64,000 nt of DNA, from assembly GCF_000142905.1 (NCBI RefSeq), contig NW_013657650.1, forward strand, positions 131,388 to 195,387. Direction: 5' to 3'. Both the position numbers and the translations under genes were made by a program. Source of the DNA: Thecamonas trahens ATCC 50062. Its lineage: Eukaryota > Apusozoa > Apusomonadida > Apusomonadidae. The notes below the pieces were generated by a model, which was given only the letters and a program-made list of their open reading frames with translations, searched no databases and was not told the DNA's origin. This document shows, in pieces, positions 10,963-20,613 of this stretch (positions are counted from its first letter, which is position 1; every line of letters starts with the position of its first letter).

Positions 10963-13900
10963 TCATTCATTGATGACATCGTCAACTAGCCGGCACAGTC
11001 CATCTATCAGCCCGCTTCGTGTCGACTCTTGCGCCACGTCCCAAGAGAGCTTGAGTGCACACGCCGCCCGAGGCCGGCCGCAGAGGACAAGGCCGGCCAC
11101 CATCACATCGAGATCGGCACGGGCCACGTCGCCCAATGACGGCTGCGCTCCCGCGATTTGATCACGGAGGGGAGGCGGCAGCGTCGGGGGGTTCAGCGCA
11201 TCGCGCGGCAGCGCCCGCTCCACCAGCAGCGCTACCGCAGCCTGGATTGCCGCGCGGGAAATCGGCTTGAAGAGGCAGAGGTCCATTCCAGACCGCAGCG
11301 CCTCTTTCTCGGCTCCCGTGTCTGCCGTCACCGCAGAGATCGGCAGCCGCCTGTCGCACTCGCCATCGCACTCAAGCATGCGGAGCTCTGCTGCCGCTGC
11401 ATAGCCGTCCTTGACAGGCATGTGGCAGTCGAGGAGAACAAGGTCAACCGCGTGGCAGTCGGCGTTCAGCTGGCTCAGCATCTCGTCGCCGTCGCACGCC
11501 TCGGCAACCTCGGCTGACATGTTCGCGAGCAGTGCGGAGAGAACCATTCGGTTCACCTCGATGTCATCCACAACTAGCACCTGAAGCTTGCCGCCAGGAA
11601 GCTGCGAGAACTGGAGCATGTGTTCGACCTCGGCCACCTTCGCTCGCACCAGCGCCCGACATGCCGCGTCCATCAGATCGTCGCGGTCCACAGGCGGTGC
11701 CAGAACCTCGTCAAAGCCATCAACATTGCCGAACACGTCGTAGTCATCAACCACCGCAGCCAGGGTGATACCATCTGGGTTGCCGAGCGCTGTTCGTGCC
11801 GTGTGTGCCAGTTGCGGGAGCCCGTTGCTCCCGTGCGAGCCATCGATCATCACCAGATGCGGCAGCTGGTGTTGTGCCCGCGCCCGCCCCAATGCCAGCA
11901 TCATCTGCGCCCCGCTTCGGCATGTCACGACTTGCGTCACACCCATAGCGGCGAGTGTCGCCACTAGACCAACCTTATCGCTGACGCATACCACCGAGAC
12001 CGAGGCTGCCAGGCCGCCGTCGCCACACGCGTCTAGCACGCTCCGATGGGAAGGCCACGAAATGACGGCATCAAGTTCGGATCGGCTTAGTGTCGCTGAC
12101 GCTGACTGTGACGTTGACACAGTCGACTGATCTCCGAGCGACAACTCGCGCGAGTACGACAAGTGTCGTACGCGATGCCTCGCCCGCTGCCGTTTCTTGC
12201 TGACGCTGTGAGCATGGGCCGGTACACCGTCGAGCACTGCAAGCGCGGCCTGCAGGACTCGCAGCCGCCCGACGTCCGATGCCACCGTTGCCACCGTGCT
12301 CTTCAGCCCACTCTCAGTAGCACTTGCAGCATTGCCTGCCTCGCTTTCGCCAATCACAATGAACCGCGTTCCGAGTGCGAGCGGACTTGGGTTGTACCGC
12401 CCCAGCGAGTGCAGGACAGCCCACGCATCCAAAATGGTCTCATCCGGATCGAGGATGACGAGACTATATGGATCGCCAAATGAAGCGGCGTCGCGGATTT
12501 CGACCAACGCGTCGAAAGGGTCTGCCAATCTCACCACGTCGGTCGCCCGGACTGGTGCCTCTTGAAAGTGTTGGGCTAGCCACGCCGCCCGTTTGGCATT
12601 TGCCCCCACCACCAGAATCGACGCCTCCTGCAGCGGCCGCACATCTCCAAGCACGCGCGCGTGTTGCGCTGCCGTATCTTGCACCGCACCAAACACAAAC
12701 GTGGCGCGGAACGCCGACCCAAGGCCCGGTGCAGAGTCAACACTCACATCTCCGCCACAGAGCCGGGTCACCTCCTTGACAACCACTAGGCCAAGCCCAG
12801 CACCGCCGTGCTTGCGCCTGATGCTGCCATCGGCCTGCTCAAACGGAGCAAAGACTCGCTTCACGAGCTCACTGCTCATCCCGATTCCAGAATCGGCCAC
12901 GGTCACCGCAATCTCCACAGGCAGCACCGCCGCCCACGGAACGTCAGCCTCGCTGGTAGTCGCCGGTGCATCATCGTCGTCAGGCTCAGAGTCAAAGAGA
13001 TGCGCGGCGTCGTTGCAAGGCACTGCCCCAGGCAGTTTGACACCGTCACCGGCCGGCTTCACTCGCACCGCAAGCCGAATTTGGCCGCGCTCGGTAAACT
13101 TGACCGCGTTCGAGATGAGGTTCATGAAGACTTGCCGGATCCGTCGCGAGTCGCCAACACACAAAGGCGGCAGCTCGAGGTCCGCGCTCACCCGCGCGAT
13201 GGATACCGCATCTTTGCCCGCCGCCACAAGGGCATTCGAGAGCATAATCTCCATGTCGTCAAGCAGCGCCTGGATCGAGAAAATCTGGTAGTGCAGCGCG
13301 AGATTGCCCGAGTCGGCCTGTGCAAACGTGAGCAGGTCGTCGAGGAGTGAGAGCAGGGCGCGCGCAGACTTGTCAATCACCGTCATGTTCTCACGCTGGA
13401 CCGTCGTAAGCGCAGTCGACTGCATCGCCGACGTCATGCCGAGCACCCCGTTGAGCGGCGTTCGGAGCTCGTGCGAGATGTTGGCGAGAAACTGCGCCTT
13501 GGCCATGACTCGCTTCTCCATCTCGCGCCGGGCTGCAGCCTCCAGCGACGCCCGCATCCGCTCTGACACATCCACCAACGTCGTGGTAAACCGTGGACAC
13601 CCATTGGCATCCATCTTGCGTTCCACAACAACGTCGACAGGCACCAGGGTCCGTCCATCGTAGCATGCCCGCGCGTTGCGGACCACCACAGCCAATCGAC
13701 GGCCATCTGCCAGCCGTGAGTCCGAGTCACTTCGCTGGAGCTGCATGCTTATGCCCTTGGGTGCGGCTTTCGGCTTCTCATGCACATCCGCCGAAGCAAG
13801 CGTCTCGATCCGCAGCGCAATCTCGTCCGAAAGTCAAACGACGATTCTGGCAAAGTGTCTTCATCGTCGTCCGAGGGCAGCTCTCCGCCGTCGAGTGCCT

Positions 13901-14824
13901 CGAGCCGGGCCGTGACTTGAGACCACAGTGAGTCGAGCGAGGGGACAAGGCCGGCCAGTGGCGAGCCAACCAGGTCTACAGACTCGGTCCGACCGAGCTG
14001 GCGGAGCGTAGCCATGTTGCAGCTTAGGACGATACCGTCCTCGGCGCACTCGAGGTAGGCATCACCCGAGGCTGAGAGAACTTCACGGAGCTTGTGTTCC
14101 GACGCCGCCAGCGCAGCCTCGCGCTCGGCCATCTCGGTGATGTCGCGCGCCACGCAGTACTTGTAGTTGTGATCGGACGAGATCGACCACAGCAGTTTCT
14201 TGTACGTCCCATCCTTGGCCATGATGCGATTGGTAAAGGTGACGAGCTTGACGCCGCCCTGGTTAACCTTGCGAACCATGGCCATCGTCTGCGCTTTGTC
14301 GTCAGGGTGGTTGCGCTCCACAAGCGGAATGGCCTTTAGCTCCTCCTCGCTCCATCCCAGCACCTCGGTCCACATCGGGTTGATGATCTCCAGACATCCG
14401 CGGTAGTTGATGAGGCAGAGCATGTCGAGCGACTGCTCAAAAACTGGTGGAGCGGGCCGCGAACAATGTCGACCGCCCGGCTCTCGCCGACGACCACCAC
14501 CAGCCGGGGCTCGTCCACGCACGCATCAAGTCTAAACTCGAGCTGGCCCTTGTGACTCTCGATCGCAAACTGTGACTCGCCAGTCTTCCTGCAAGCTTCT
14601 TGGATGTCGCCTGCGTTGACATCCCACTCGGCAGCGGCGAGCAGGTCAATCATGGCCGTGTTCGCCACAACCAGGTCAGAGCCGCAGGTCGCCACCGCTT
14701 CGGCAGACAAGCCCGTGCCGGTGAGCCATGGGCTTTCGGGCGGAGTCTCGTCCGGCGGCACCGGAACAAGGGCCACAGGGAATGGTGAGAGTCGTGCAAA
14801 GGCCAGCGCCCCCTCCACATTCAT
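10963..14824 (-). CDS. PAS-containing hybrid histidine kinase with receiver domain
   Basis: From the ATG at 14824 the protein has a PAS-like N-terminal region and a clear PAS domain (INPMWTEVLGWSEEEL, then a PAC-like segment). A HisKA dimerisation domain follows, with H-box NISHELRTPLNGVLGM (His codon at 13471-13473). The HATPase has N-box MNLISNAVKFT, G1 DSGIGM and G2 GGAGLGL. Two receiver-like folds without an obvious phospho-acceptor come next. The final receiver is canonical (VLVVDDIEVNR, LLDCHMPVKDG with Asp codon 11428-11430, Lys in FKPIS). There are no TM segments, so it is probably cytosolic. The frame is broken near 13825-13830 and at the A5 run 14439-14443; one added base at each yields a continuous protein of about 1,285 residues. 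A phosphorelay would need a separate HPt partner, not seen here. Confidence 0.85.
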
Positions 14825-15085
14825 TGTCGCCGCCAGGTGGTAGGGGTGAGGGGGGGGTGGGGGGGTGAGAGCCGTGTGACGAACGAGCCATGGCACCGAA
14901 CGTCTTGGCCGCGGTAATTGGCGCAAACGCTATCACGTGTCAAATTGTAGTCAGATCGCGTCCACGTGTGGTCCACCACTGGTCACAGCGAGTCAGCTAC
15001 TGTGGCCGGTGCCCCCAACGGCGACCCTGCCTTTGTTGGAGCTGCAATTGGGGCAGTTGGGGGAGGCGAGAACCGGCTGCTGGCG

Positions 15086-16438
15086 CTACGGCTCGGGCTC
15101 GTCAAAGCGGAGCACAATGTCGTACTGCGAGAGCTCGGCGCGGAGCTTGACAAGGTCAGAGTAGAGGTCGGCGAGCTGGGCCTCAGTGGCCGTGAGCGAG
15201 ACCTGGCCACGCATGGTGAACTTCTCGCCGTAAGACGTCGAGGCGTGGGCGGTGTCCATATCGTCGATGGCAAGGGCGTGCTTGGCAAAGAACTGCGCCA
15301 GGTCGCGGACAAGGCCCGGACGGTCTGGCCCGTACAGCGAGAAGAAGGCGCGCCGGATGGCTGCGCCGGGTAGTGGTGCGGTGCTCGGCAACGCGTCGAT
15401 GCGCTCTATAAATTGCGAGACATCCGCGGTTGTCTCGGGATCCGACGCGTCCGACTCGGTCGAGCCTGCAGCCTCAGCCGGCCACTCGCTCTCAGGCACA
15501 CGCACGACGACGTTGAGGCCCGAGGCGAGGAGCGCCTCGCGCAGCTCGTCGTAGTGGCCGCGATCGACGGCCACCATCATGATGTACGCAGCCTCGCCGC
15601 CGAGCTGGATCATCTTGGACTCGTAGCAGTTGCCGCCAAAATCATGGACCATGCCAGCAATGCGCGGGAGGAACGAGACGTCGGCGCCTGGGCCGACGGC
15701 TGAAATGACCACCCGCATGTTGTGGACCGAATCATACTGGAAGAGCCGGATCGAGTCCTGCAGCGCCCGACCCTGGTTGCCCAGAAAATCGGCGTCATCG
15801 TCGACAAGTGACTCGGCCTCCATGGCCCCGCGCATGGCCGAGAGAATGCATGTCCACACCAGTGAGGTGCACGCCACAAACGGGATGCGGAACCAGAGCG
15901 GCGAGACGGTAAAGTTGATGATGGTGGCTGGGACCCAGATCTTCCACAGCGCAACCATGTCGCTCGGCAGGTTGCCCACGTACTCGGCCCGAGCCTGGGC
16001 CACCGACCCGCCGTTGACCAACACCTTGGTCCCATAGAAGGCTGGAAAGTACATCAGCGGATGGTGGACACACTGATCCAGGCCGACCTGGGCGAGCATG
16101 GTCCGCAACCCGCGGGTGTCCTTGAGCCGGGCCCGGATGGGCTTGGCCAGCCACTGGGTGGTGTACGGGAAGATCCGCTGGAAGACCGGCACGTACAGCG
16201 CGTACTGGATGGCTCCGAGATAGACAAAGCCAAAGAGCGCAAACGAGGCGTTCCGCCTCCAGTCCATCGTCTCCCTCTTCTCCACCACCTTTTGGATCAG
16301 GCCGTCAGCAAACGAGGTCTTGCAGCCGGAAAACACCATACCAAAGGCAAACGGCCGCTCTTTGGGCACTCGCAGCGCTCGCGCAGCAACCGCACGCATC
16401 CCTGCCCGGCTCAGCACACTGCTCGCTGCTGCCGCCAT
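15086..16438 (-). CDS. Mpv17/PMP22-family membrane protein fused to two ACT domains
   Basis: Residues about 30-205 match the Mpv17/PMP22 family of inner-mitochondrial or peroxisomal membrane proteins: GCKTSFADGLIQKVVE, GFVYLGAIQYALYVPVFQ, QVGLDQCVHHPLMYFP and IWVPATIINFTVSPLWFRIP. The N-terminus is rich in Ala, Arg and Ser, like a mitochondrial presequence. After it come two ACT-like domains (about 239-317 and 360-440; VVISAVGPGADVSFLPRIAG and FFSLYGPDRPGLVRDLAQFF) arranged like bacterial GcvR. ACT domains usually bind amino acids or other small ligands, so this may be a ligand-sensing Mpv17 channel; that is inference. The product is 450 residues from the ATG at 16438, in one uninterrupted frame, so the fusion is not an artefact of frame repair. 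Confidence 0.8.
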   Translation of the reverse strand: MAAAASSVLSRAGMRAVAARALRVPKERPFAFGMVFSGCKTSFADGLIQKVVEKRETMDWRRNASFALFGFVYLGAIQYALYVPVFQRIFPYTTQWLAKPIRARLKDTRGLRTMLAQVGLDQCVHHPLMYFPAFYGTKVLVNGGSVAQARAEYVGNLPSDMVALWKIWVPATIINFTVSPLWFRIPFVACTSLVWTCILSAMRGAMEAESLVDDDADFLGNQGRALQDSIRLFQYDSVHNMRVVISAVGPGADVSFLPRIAGMVHDFGGNCYESKMIQLGGEAAYIMMVAVDRGHYDELREALLASGLNVVVRVPESEWPAEAAGSTESDASDPETTADVSQFIERIDALPSTAPLPGAAIRRAFFSLYGPDRPGLVRDLAQFFAKHALAIDDMDTAHASTSYGEKFTMRGQVSLTATEAQLADLYSDLVKLRAELSQYDIVLRFDEPEP

Positions 16439-16819
16439 TGCTGCCCCACACCACTCCTCGCTGTGAGTTGGGTGCCGTTCCAGCTGCCAAGCCGTGCGCG
16501 TGGGCGAGCGGTGGTGGTGACTCACCAACAGCACTCGCACACGTAGTCATGATGGGGGGGTGGGGGGTGGGGGGTGGAATAAAAATTGTTTGGACATGGG
16601 GGGAGGATGACGGGAGGCTGAAGGGGGTGGTTGATGCTGTTGGATCCCTCGCCCTCGCCCAAGTCACGCACACACTCGCTCCTCCTTCCCCCCTCCTCCT
16701 GCTCACTCTGCTTTCGGCTCCGTTCTCTCGTACTGAACCACCACTCTTCACCACCACCACCACCCCCGCCACCACCACCACTCTCTCTCTCTCTCTCCCC
16801 TCCCCCCTCTACCATCACC
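16439..16819. promoter_or_regulatory. Divergent intergenic region with G-rich tract
   Basis: This is a shared upstream region for the Mpv17-ACT gene (minus) and the membrane protein gene (plus). It holds a G-rich stretch at 16553-16577 with runs of seven, six and six G's, capable of forming a quadruplex. An AATAAAAATTG block, CAC repeats and a CT repeat just before the plus-strand ATG are also present. No gene is seen. Confidence 0.4.
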
Positions 16820-18082
16820 ATGCACCGACCGGCGTCTGCAGCTGGGTGGCTGCTGGTCGTGGCTCTGCTCGCACAGGCGGGTGTGGTGCTTGCGGCGACG
16901 GGTGGTGCCACAAGCGGCGGGCATGTGAGCGGGACAGGACTGGTAGTGCTCGCCAACATGACAAGTGCGACGGCAACAAGTTCGTCGTCTGGATCGACAT
17001 CGGCTGCGAGCCCGCCACCACCAGCACACAATGCGACGACGACGGCGACGGCGACAGCGACGGCGACGACGACGGCGACGGCGACAGCGACGGCGACGAC
17101 GTCGGGCGCGACAGGCTCGACCGGCGGGCCGGGTTCGCCGCGATTCGACGTCAGCACGCTGGACATTGTGGTCATTGCCTGTATCACTGGCCTCTGTCTT
17201 CTTGTGGTTGCCCTCGCCATTTTCAAACTCATCACTACCTCGCGCCGCCGCGAGTACATCCGCCTCCGCAACTCGCTCGACATCGACGCTGCCCACGGCG
17301 GGGTGCCGAGCCGAGCCGTCGGTATCGTGGCCAAGGCCACCGGTGTTGGTGCGAGCCATGGCTCGCCACGCCAGTACTCCTCGGGCGACCCTCTCGCTGG
17401 CAATCAGCGCGCCATTACTGCACCGCTGTATGGAACGACCGAGTCGGTCGACATCAACGGCGATGCGTCTGCGGTCGAGGTCCTCCGCGACTCGGGCGTG
17501 GTGTACTCGGTGGGAACGGTCCGCGACCCGGCACGCGGCTCGGTCAACCAGTCGATCATGCGCACGATGTCTGCGTACGAGCTCTCGCGCGGCATGGTTG
17601 GCCCGGCCTTACCCGCGCCGTCGGCGCCCAACTCGGGCCCCGGCTCGTCGGCTGCGCCCTCGCCGCGCCACTTTCTCCTTGCGCCCAATGCTCCTCTTGC
17701 TACTGGCACCGACTCTGACTCGGCCCGCACCTTTGAACCCGATGTGTTTGACGGCGCCGACATGGGCGAGGGCGGCCGGCTCATTGCCACCGAGACCTCG
17801 GCCCTCATCTCGCCGCGCCGCAAGAGCAGCTCGCGCTCGTCATCGCGCGTCGTCTCGCGCCAGGGCTCGCGCCAAGGTTCGCGCCAGAGCTCGCGCCAGG
17901 GCTCGCGCCAGGGCTCGCGCCAAGGTTCGCGCGATCCGTCGCCGACCTCACGTATCCCGACCGTCGTCACCATCCCCACCATCAGCGAGGTACCCGACTC
18001 GCCGTCCCCTGCCACTCATGCTGTTCCCGCTATTCCCGCCATTCCTAGCCCCGCCGCCGCACCGCAGTCAGGCCCGACATAA
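16820..18082 (+). CDS. Single-pass type I membrane protein, Thr/Ala stalk and Ser/Arg/Gln-repeat tail
   Basis: I do not recognise a family. The 420-residue protein has a signal peptide (MHRPASAAGWLLVVALLAQA). A short extracellular region follows with NMT and NAT N-glycosylation sequons and a Thr-Ala repeat stalk (about 72-95) that looks mucin-like. There is one TM helix (residues 114-137, DIVVIACITGLCLLVVALAI). The tail is long and probably disordered, with a block of SRQG repeats (about residues 346-375). The basic SRRREYIRLR right after the helix supports type I orientation. The ATG at 16820 is chosen because it starts the signal peptide. It may be a surface or adhesion-like protein whose tail is phosphorylated; this is inference from composition. 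Confidence 0.7.
   Translation: MHRPASAAGWLLVVALLAQAGVVLAATGGATSGGHVSGTGLVVLANMTSATATSSSSGSTSAASPPPPAHNATTTATATATATTTATATATATTSGATGSTGGPGSPRFDVSTLDIVVIACITGLCLLVVALAIFKLITTSRRREYIRLRNSLDIDAAHGGVPSRAVGIVAKATGVGASHGSPRQYSSGDPLAGNQRAITAPLYGTTESVDINGDASAVEVLRDSGVVYSVGTVRDPARGSVNQSIMRTMSAYELSRGMVGPALPAPSAPNSGPGSSAAPSPRHFLLAPNAPLATGTDSDSARTFEPDVFDGADMGEGGRLIATETSALISPRRKSSSRSSSRVVSRQGSRQGSRQSSRQGSRQGSRQGSRDPSPTSRIPTVVTIPTISEVPDSPSPATHAVPAIPAIPSPAAAPQSGPT
17032..17102 (+). repeat. GACGGC-type hexanucleotide repeat coding the Thr-Ala stalk
   Basis: Imperfect GACGGC/GACGAC/GACAGC units, within which a 30-base block appears twice. In the gene's frame it encodes alternating Thr and Ala in the extracellular stalk, a segment likely to vary in length between alleles. 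Confidence 0.85.
17858..17937 (+). repeat. Coding tandem repeat for SRQG units
   Basis: Twelve-base units close to TCGCGCCAGGGC, repeated about six to seven times. They encode the SRQG/SRQS block in the cytoplasmic tail of the membrane protein. Confidence 0.85.
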
Positions 18083-18163
18083 CAGTCGCATCTCCACGTG
18101 CCCACATCTCTCTCACACACACTCTCTATCTCTCTATCTCTCTCTTGCTCAAGCCTCCTGCAC

Positions 18164-18703
18164 ATGGCGGTCGATGATGATGCGAGTCGCCTCGTCGCGC
18201 GTATACCAGACGGCTCGCCTTGGGAGAACCAGCACAAGCTCGCGTGGAATGATACATCGATCGTCTCACACGGCTGGTCGGCGACTTGCATCACCGCTTC
18301 GGGTGTCCACACGCTGTGGGCCGAGGTCATGGCAGTCCCGTCCAAGTGGAGCAACGAGCTCCATGTTGTCGCGGGGGGAACCAATTGGCGCAAACACCAG
18401 ATCGCCGCCTATCTCGACTCGGGCCACGTCTACGCTGGCTACGGCGAGTGGATCGCTGACTCGGCCGCGCCGTGGGCCAACGTCGGCACCATCGTCGGCG
18501 TCACCATCGCCGACACGCCTGGGACCAACAGTCTGACGGGCCGTTTCTGGAGAGTCGAGCAGACCGACGACGGCCCGTCTCCGACGCCCGTCGCCACCTT
18601 TGCCGTCCCAAGTCCGTGGGATGGCGTCCTCGGCATCCGCGTCCATCCCCATGGCGCCCTCCGCCTCGTCGATCCGCCGCATCGCCTCGACATCGAGCCC
18701 TGA
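18164..18703 (+). CDS. Uncharacterised protein, weakly SPRY-like
   Basis: A 179-residue protein with no signal peptide and no TM segment. The pattern of Trp and Gly residues (WNDTSIVSHGWSATCI, LWAEVMAVPSKWSNEL, GVLGIRVHPHGALRLV) suggests a beta-sandwich faintly like SPRY/B30.2, but I see no diagnostic motif. The ATG at 18164 follows a TC-rich leader typical of this contig. The product begins only about 80 bases after the previous stop, in the same direction. Confidence 0.5.
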   Translation: MAVDDDASRLVARIPDGSPWENQHKLAWNDTSIVSHGWSATCITASGVHTLWAEVMAVPSKWSNELHVVAGGTNWRKHQIAAYLDSGHVYAGYGEWIADSAAPWANVGTIVGVTIADTPGTNSLTGRFWRVEQTDDGPSPTPVATFAVPSPWDGVLGIRVHPHGALRLVDPPHRLDIEP

Positions 18704-19168
18704 GCCCGGAGCGTCATCGCCTCTGCTGCAAAGCATTAGCCTTGCACATAGCTCGTTCACGCATTATGTCTGCCGCAGTTCATCGCGGGTCACAGTCCAG
18801 CGGCCATGCCTGACTCGGGCTCGCCTCGTGGCCATCGCCCCGCATGTAGGCCGCGTGTCGGCCGCGAGCTGGCCCCCATCTCATCGGCTAGACCTCTAAC
18901 CGCACGCCCCCCCCCCCCCCCCCCTCTCCGCCTACCTATGACAGGTCATTACTGGTATGGACTTGCCTGTCTCCCACCCCATCGCCGGACAAGGATAATG
19001 GCGCGATGGCCATCAAGCGCGTCATGGCACGGTGCGGGAGAGGCGGCGACGCGACATGGTGGCAGCGACAAAAGAGAGCCGCTGCCTGAGCGAGGCCATC
19101 AGATGGAGTGGGGAAGGACAAGGAAGCGTACTACGACATCACTCAGAAGAAAGCGACAGTAGCAAAAC
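18704..19168. other. Intergenic region upstream of NDH-2
   Basis: It contains a run of 18 C's at 18907-18924 and otherwise mixed sequence. The C run lies on the sense strand of the downstream NDH-2 gene, as in many leaders in this window. I find no convincing gene. Confidence 0.4.
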
Positions 19169-20596
19169 ATGCTTGTGCGGAGAGTAACGCATGTTGTAGG
19201 CAGTGTAGGAAGGGCAGCTTTGGCAAGCGCAAGCGTAGGCAGCGTGCGGAGCATACTGGACGTGGCGAACAAAGCGACAAAGAGCGGGCGGAAGCGGATG
19301 GTGATCCTCGGGACCGGCTGGGCGTCGTACGCGCTGGCAAAGTCAGTGGATCGCGAGCTGTTTGACGTCACAGTGGTCTCGCCACGGAACCACTTTCTTT
19401 TCACTCCGCTCCTCGCCTCGACCTGCACCGGCACCCTCGAGCACCGGTCGATCATCGAGCATGTGCGCCGCATCGGGTTCCGCTCCGGTGCCGACTTTCA
19501 CCTCGCCGAGGCGACCGATGTTGATCCCGAGGCCAAACGGGTGATGTGCGAGCCTGTTGTTGGGACCGGCGAGCCGTACACTCTCGGCTACGACGTGTTG
19601 GTCATGGGCATCGGCTCGGATCCCAACACCTTTGGTCTCGAGGGCGTCCAAGAGCACGCGCTGTACCTCAAAGAGCTCGCGCACGCCCGCACCATCCGCA
19701 CCCGGGTCCTCGACAACCTCGAGGAAGCGACGGGTGCAATGGCTGGCCGCCTCTCGGCCGCGCGCCGCGACGAGCTGCTCAACGTGGTGGTTGTCGGCGG
19801 CGGGCCGACCGGCGTCGAGTTTGCCTCCGAGTTCTACGACATGGCCGTCACCGATGTCGTCAAGTACTACCCGTCGGTGGCCGACTCGCTCAAGGTCAAG
19901 CTGGTCACCGGCGATGGCCTACTCTCTACCTTCCACGCCTCGCTCCGCGCGTACACCGAAAAGGCGATCACGTCGCGGGCAAACATGGAGCTGGTCAAGC
20001 ACAATGTGACCGCAGTCAAGGCCAATGGCGTCGTCCTCGACAACGGCGAAGTCATTCCATCGGCCTGCATCGTCTGGGCCGCCGGCATCGGCGAGCGGCC
20101 GCTCACCACCCACCTCGAGGCCACCCGTGGCTTCCCGCTCCTCCGGCGCCGGTTCAAGGTCAATGGCCAGCTCCAGCTCGACGGCTTTGACGACATCTAC
20201 GCCCTCGGCGACTGCGCCGCCATCGAGGACAACGTCCACCCACAGACTGCACAGGTGGCCGAGACCCAGGCGTACTACCTCGCCGACCACCTCAAGAACG
20301 TGGTCTACGGTCGGCATGACGCTTCTCAGCCGTACCACTTTCAGTCCAAAGGCGCGCTGGCCTACATCGGCTCGTACCGCGGCGTTGCTGACTTTTCCAT
20401 GGCCCAGCTCAACGCCAAGCCCAAGCCCGCCTCTTCCGAGTCTAGCGCCTCGGTTGGCGCGTTGTCTGGCTTTCACGCCTGGCTCGTCTGGCGCTCGGCA
20501 TACCTGACCAAGCTCGGCTCGTGGCGCGCGCGGATGCAGGTGCCTATCGACTGGATGAAGACCTTTATCTTTGGCCGCGATCTCTCGCGGTTCTAG
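19169..20596 (+). CDS. Type II NADH:ubiquinone oxidoreductase (alternative NADH dehydrogenase), mitochondrial
   Basis: A 475-residue member of the NDH-2 family, which passes electrons from NADH to quinone without pumping protons. The FAD-binding fold is seen at ILGTGWASYALAKSVD with FTPLLASTCTGTLEHRSI. The NAD-binding fold is VVVVGGGPTGVEFASEF. Further signatures are CIVWAAGIGERP and DIYALGDCAA. C-terminal elements GALAYIGSYRGVADF and WRSAYLTKLGSWRARMQVPIDW are typical of fungal, plant and protist NDH-2 and help membrane attachment. The Arg/Ser/Ala-rich first 40 residues look like a mitochondrial presequence. No EF-hand insertion is seen. The gene converges with CDC123 with a 17-base gap. Confidence 0.92.
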   Translation: MLVRRVTHVVGSVGRAALASASVGSVRSILDVANKATKSGRKRMVILGTGWASYALAKSVDRELFDVTVVSPRNHFLFTPLLASTCTGTLEHRSIIEHVRRIGFRSGADFHLAEATDVDPEAKRVMCEPVVGTGEPYTLGYDVLVMGIGSDPNTFGLEGVQEHALYLKELAHARTIRTRVLDNLEEATGAMAGRLSAARRDELLNVVVVGGGPTGVEFASEFYDMAVTDVVKYYPSVADSLKVKLVTGDGLLSTFHASLRAYTEKAITSRANMELVKHNVTAVKANGVVLDNGEVIPSACIVWAAGIGERPLTTHLEATRGFPLLRRRFKVNGQLQLDGFDDIYALGDCAAIEDNVHPQTAQVAETQAYYLADHLKNVVYGRHDASQPYHFQSKGALAYIGSYRGVADFSMAQLNAKPKPASSESSASVGALSGFHAWLVWRSAYLTKLGSWRARMQVPIDWMKTFIFGRDLSRF

Positions 20597-20613
20597 GTTG
20601 TGAGGATGCACCA

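Noticed and set aside
16965-18536. Long Arg-rich open frames overlapping the type I membrane protein
   Set aside because: They are shadows of the repeat-coding frame; composition is almost only Arg, Ser and Ala, and they lack signal peptide and TM logic.
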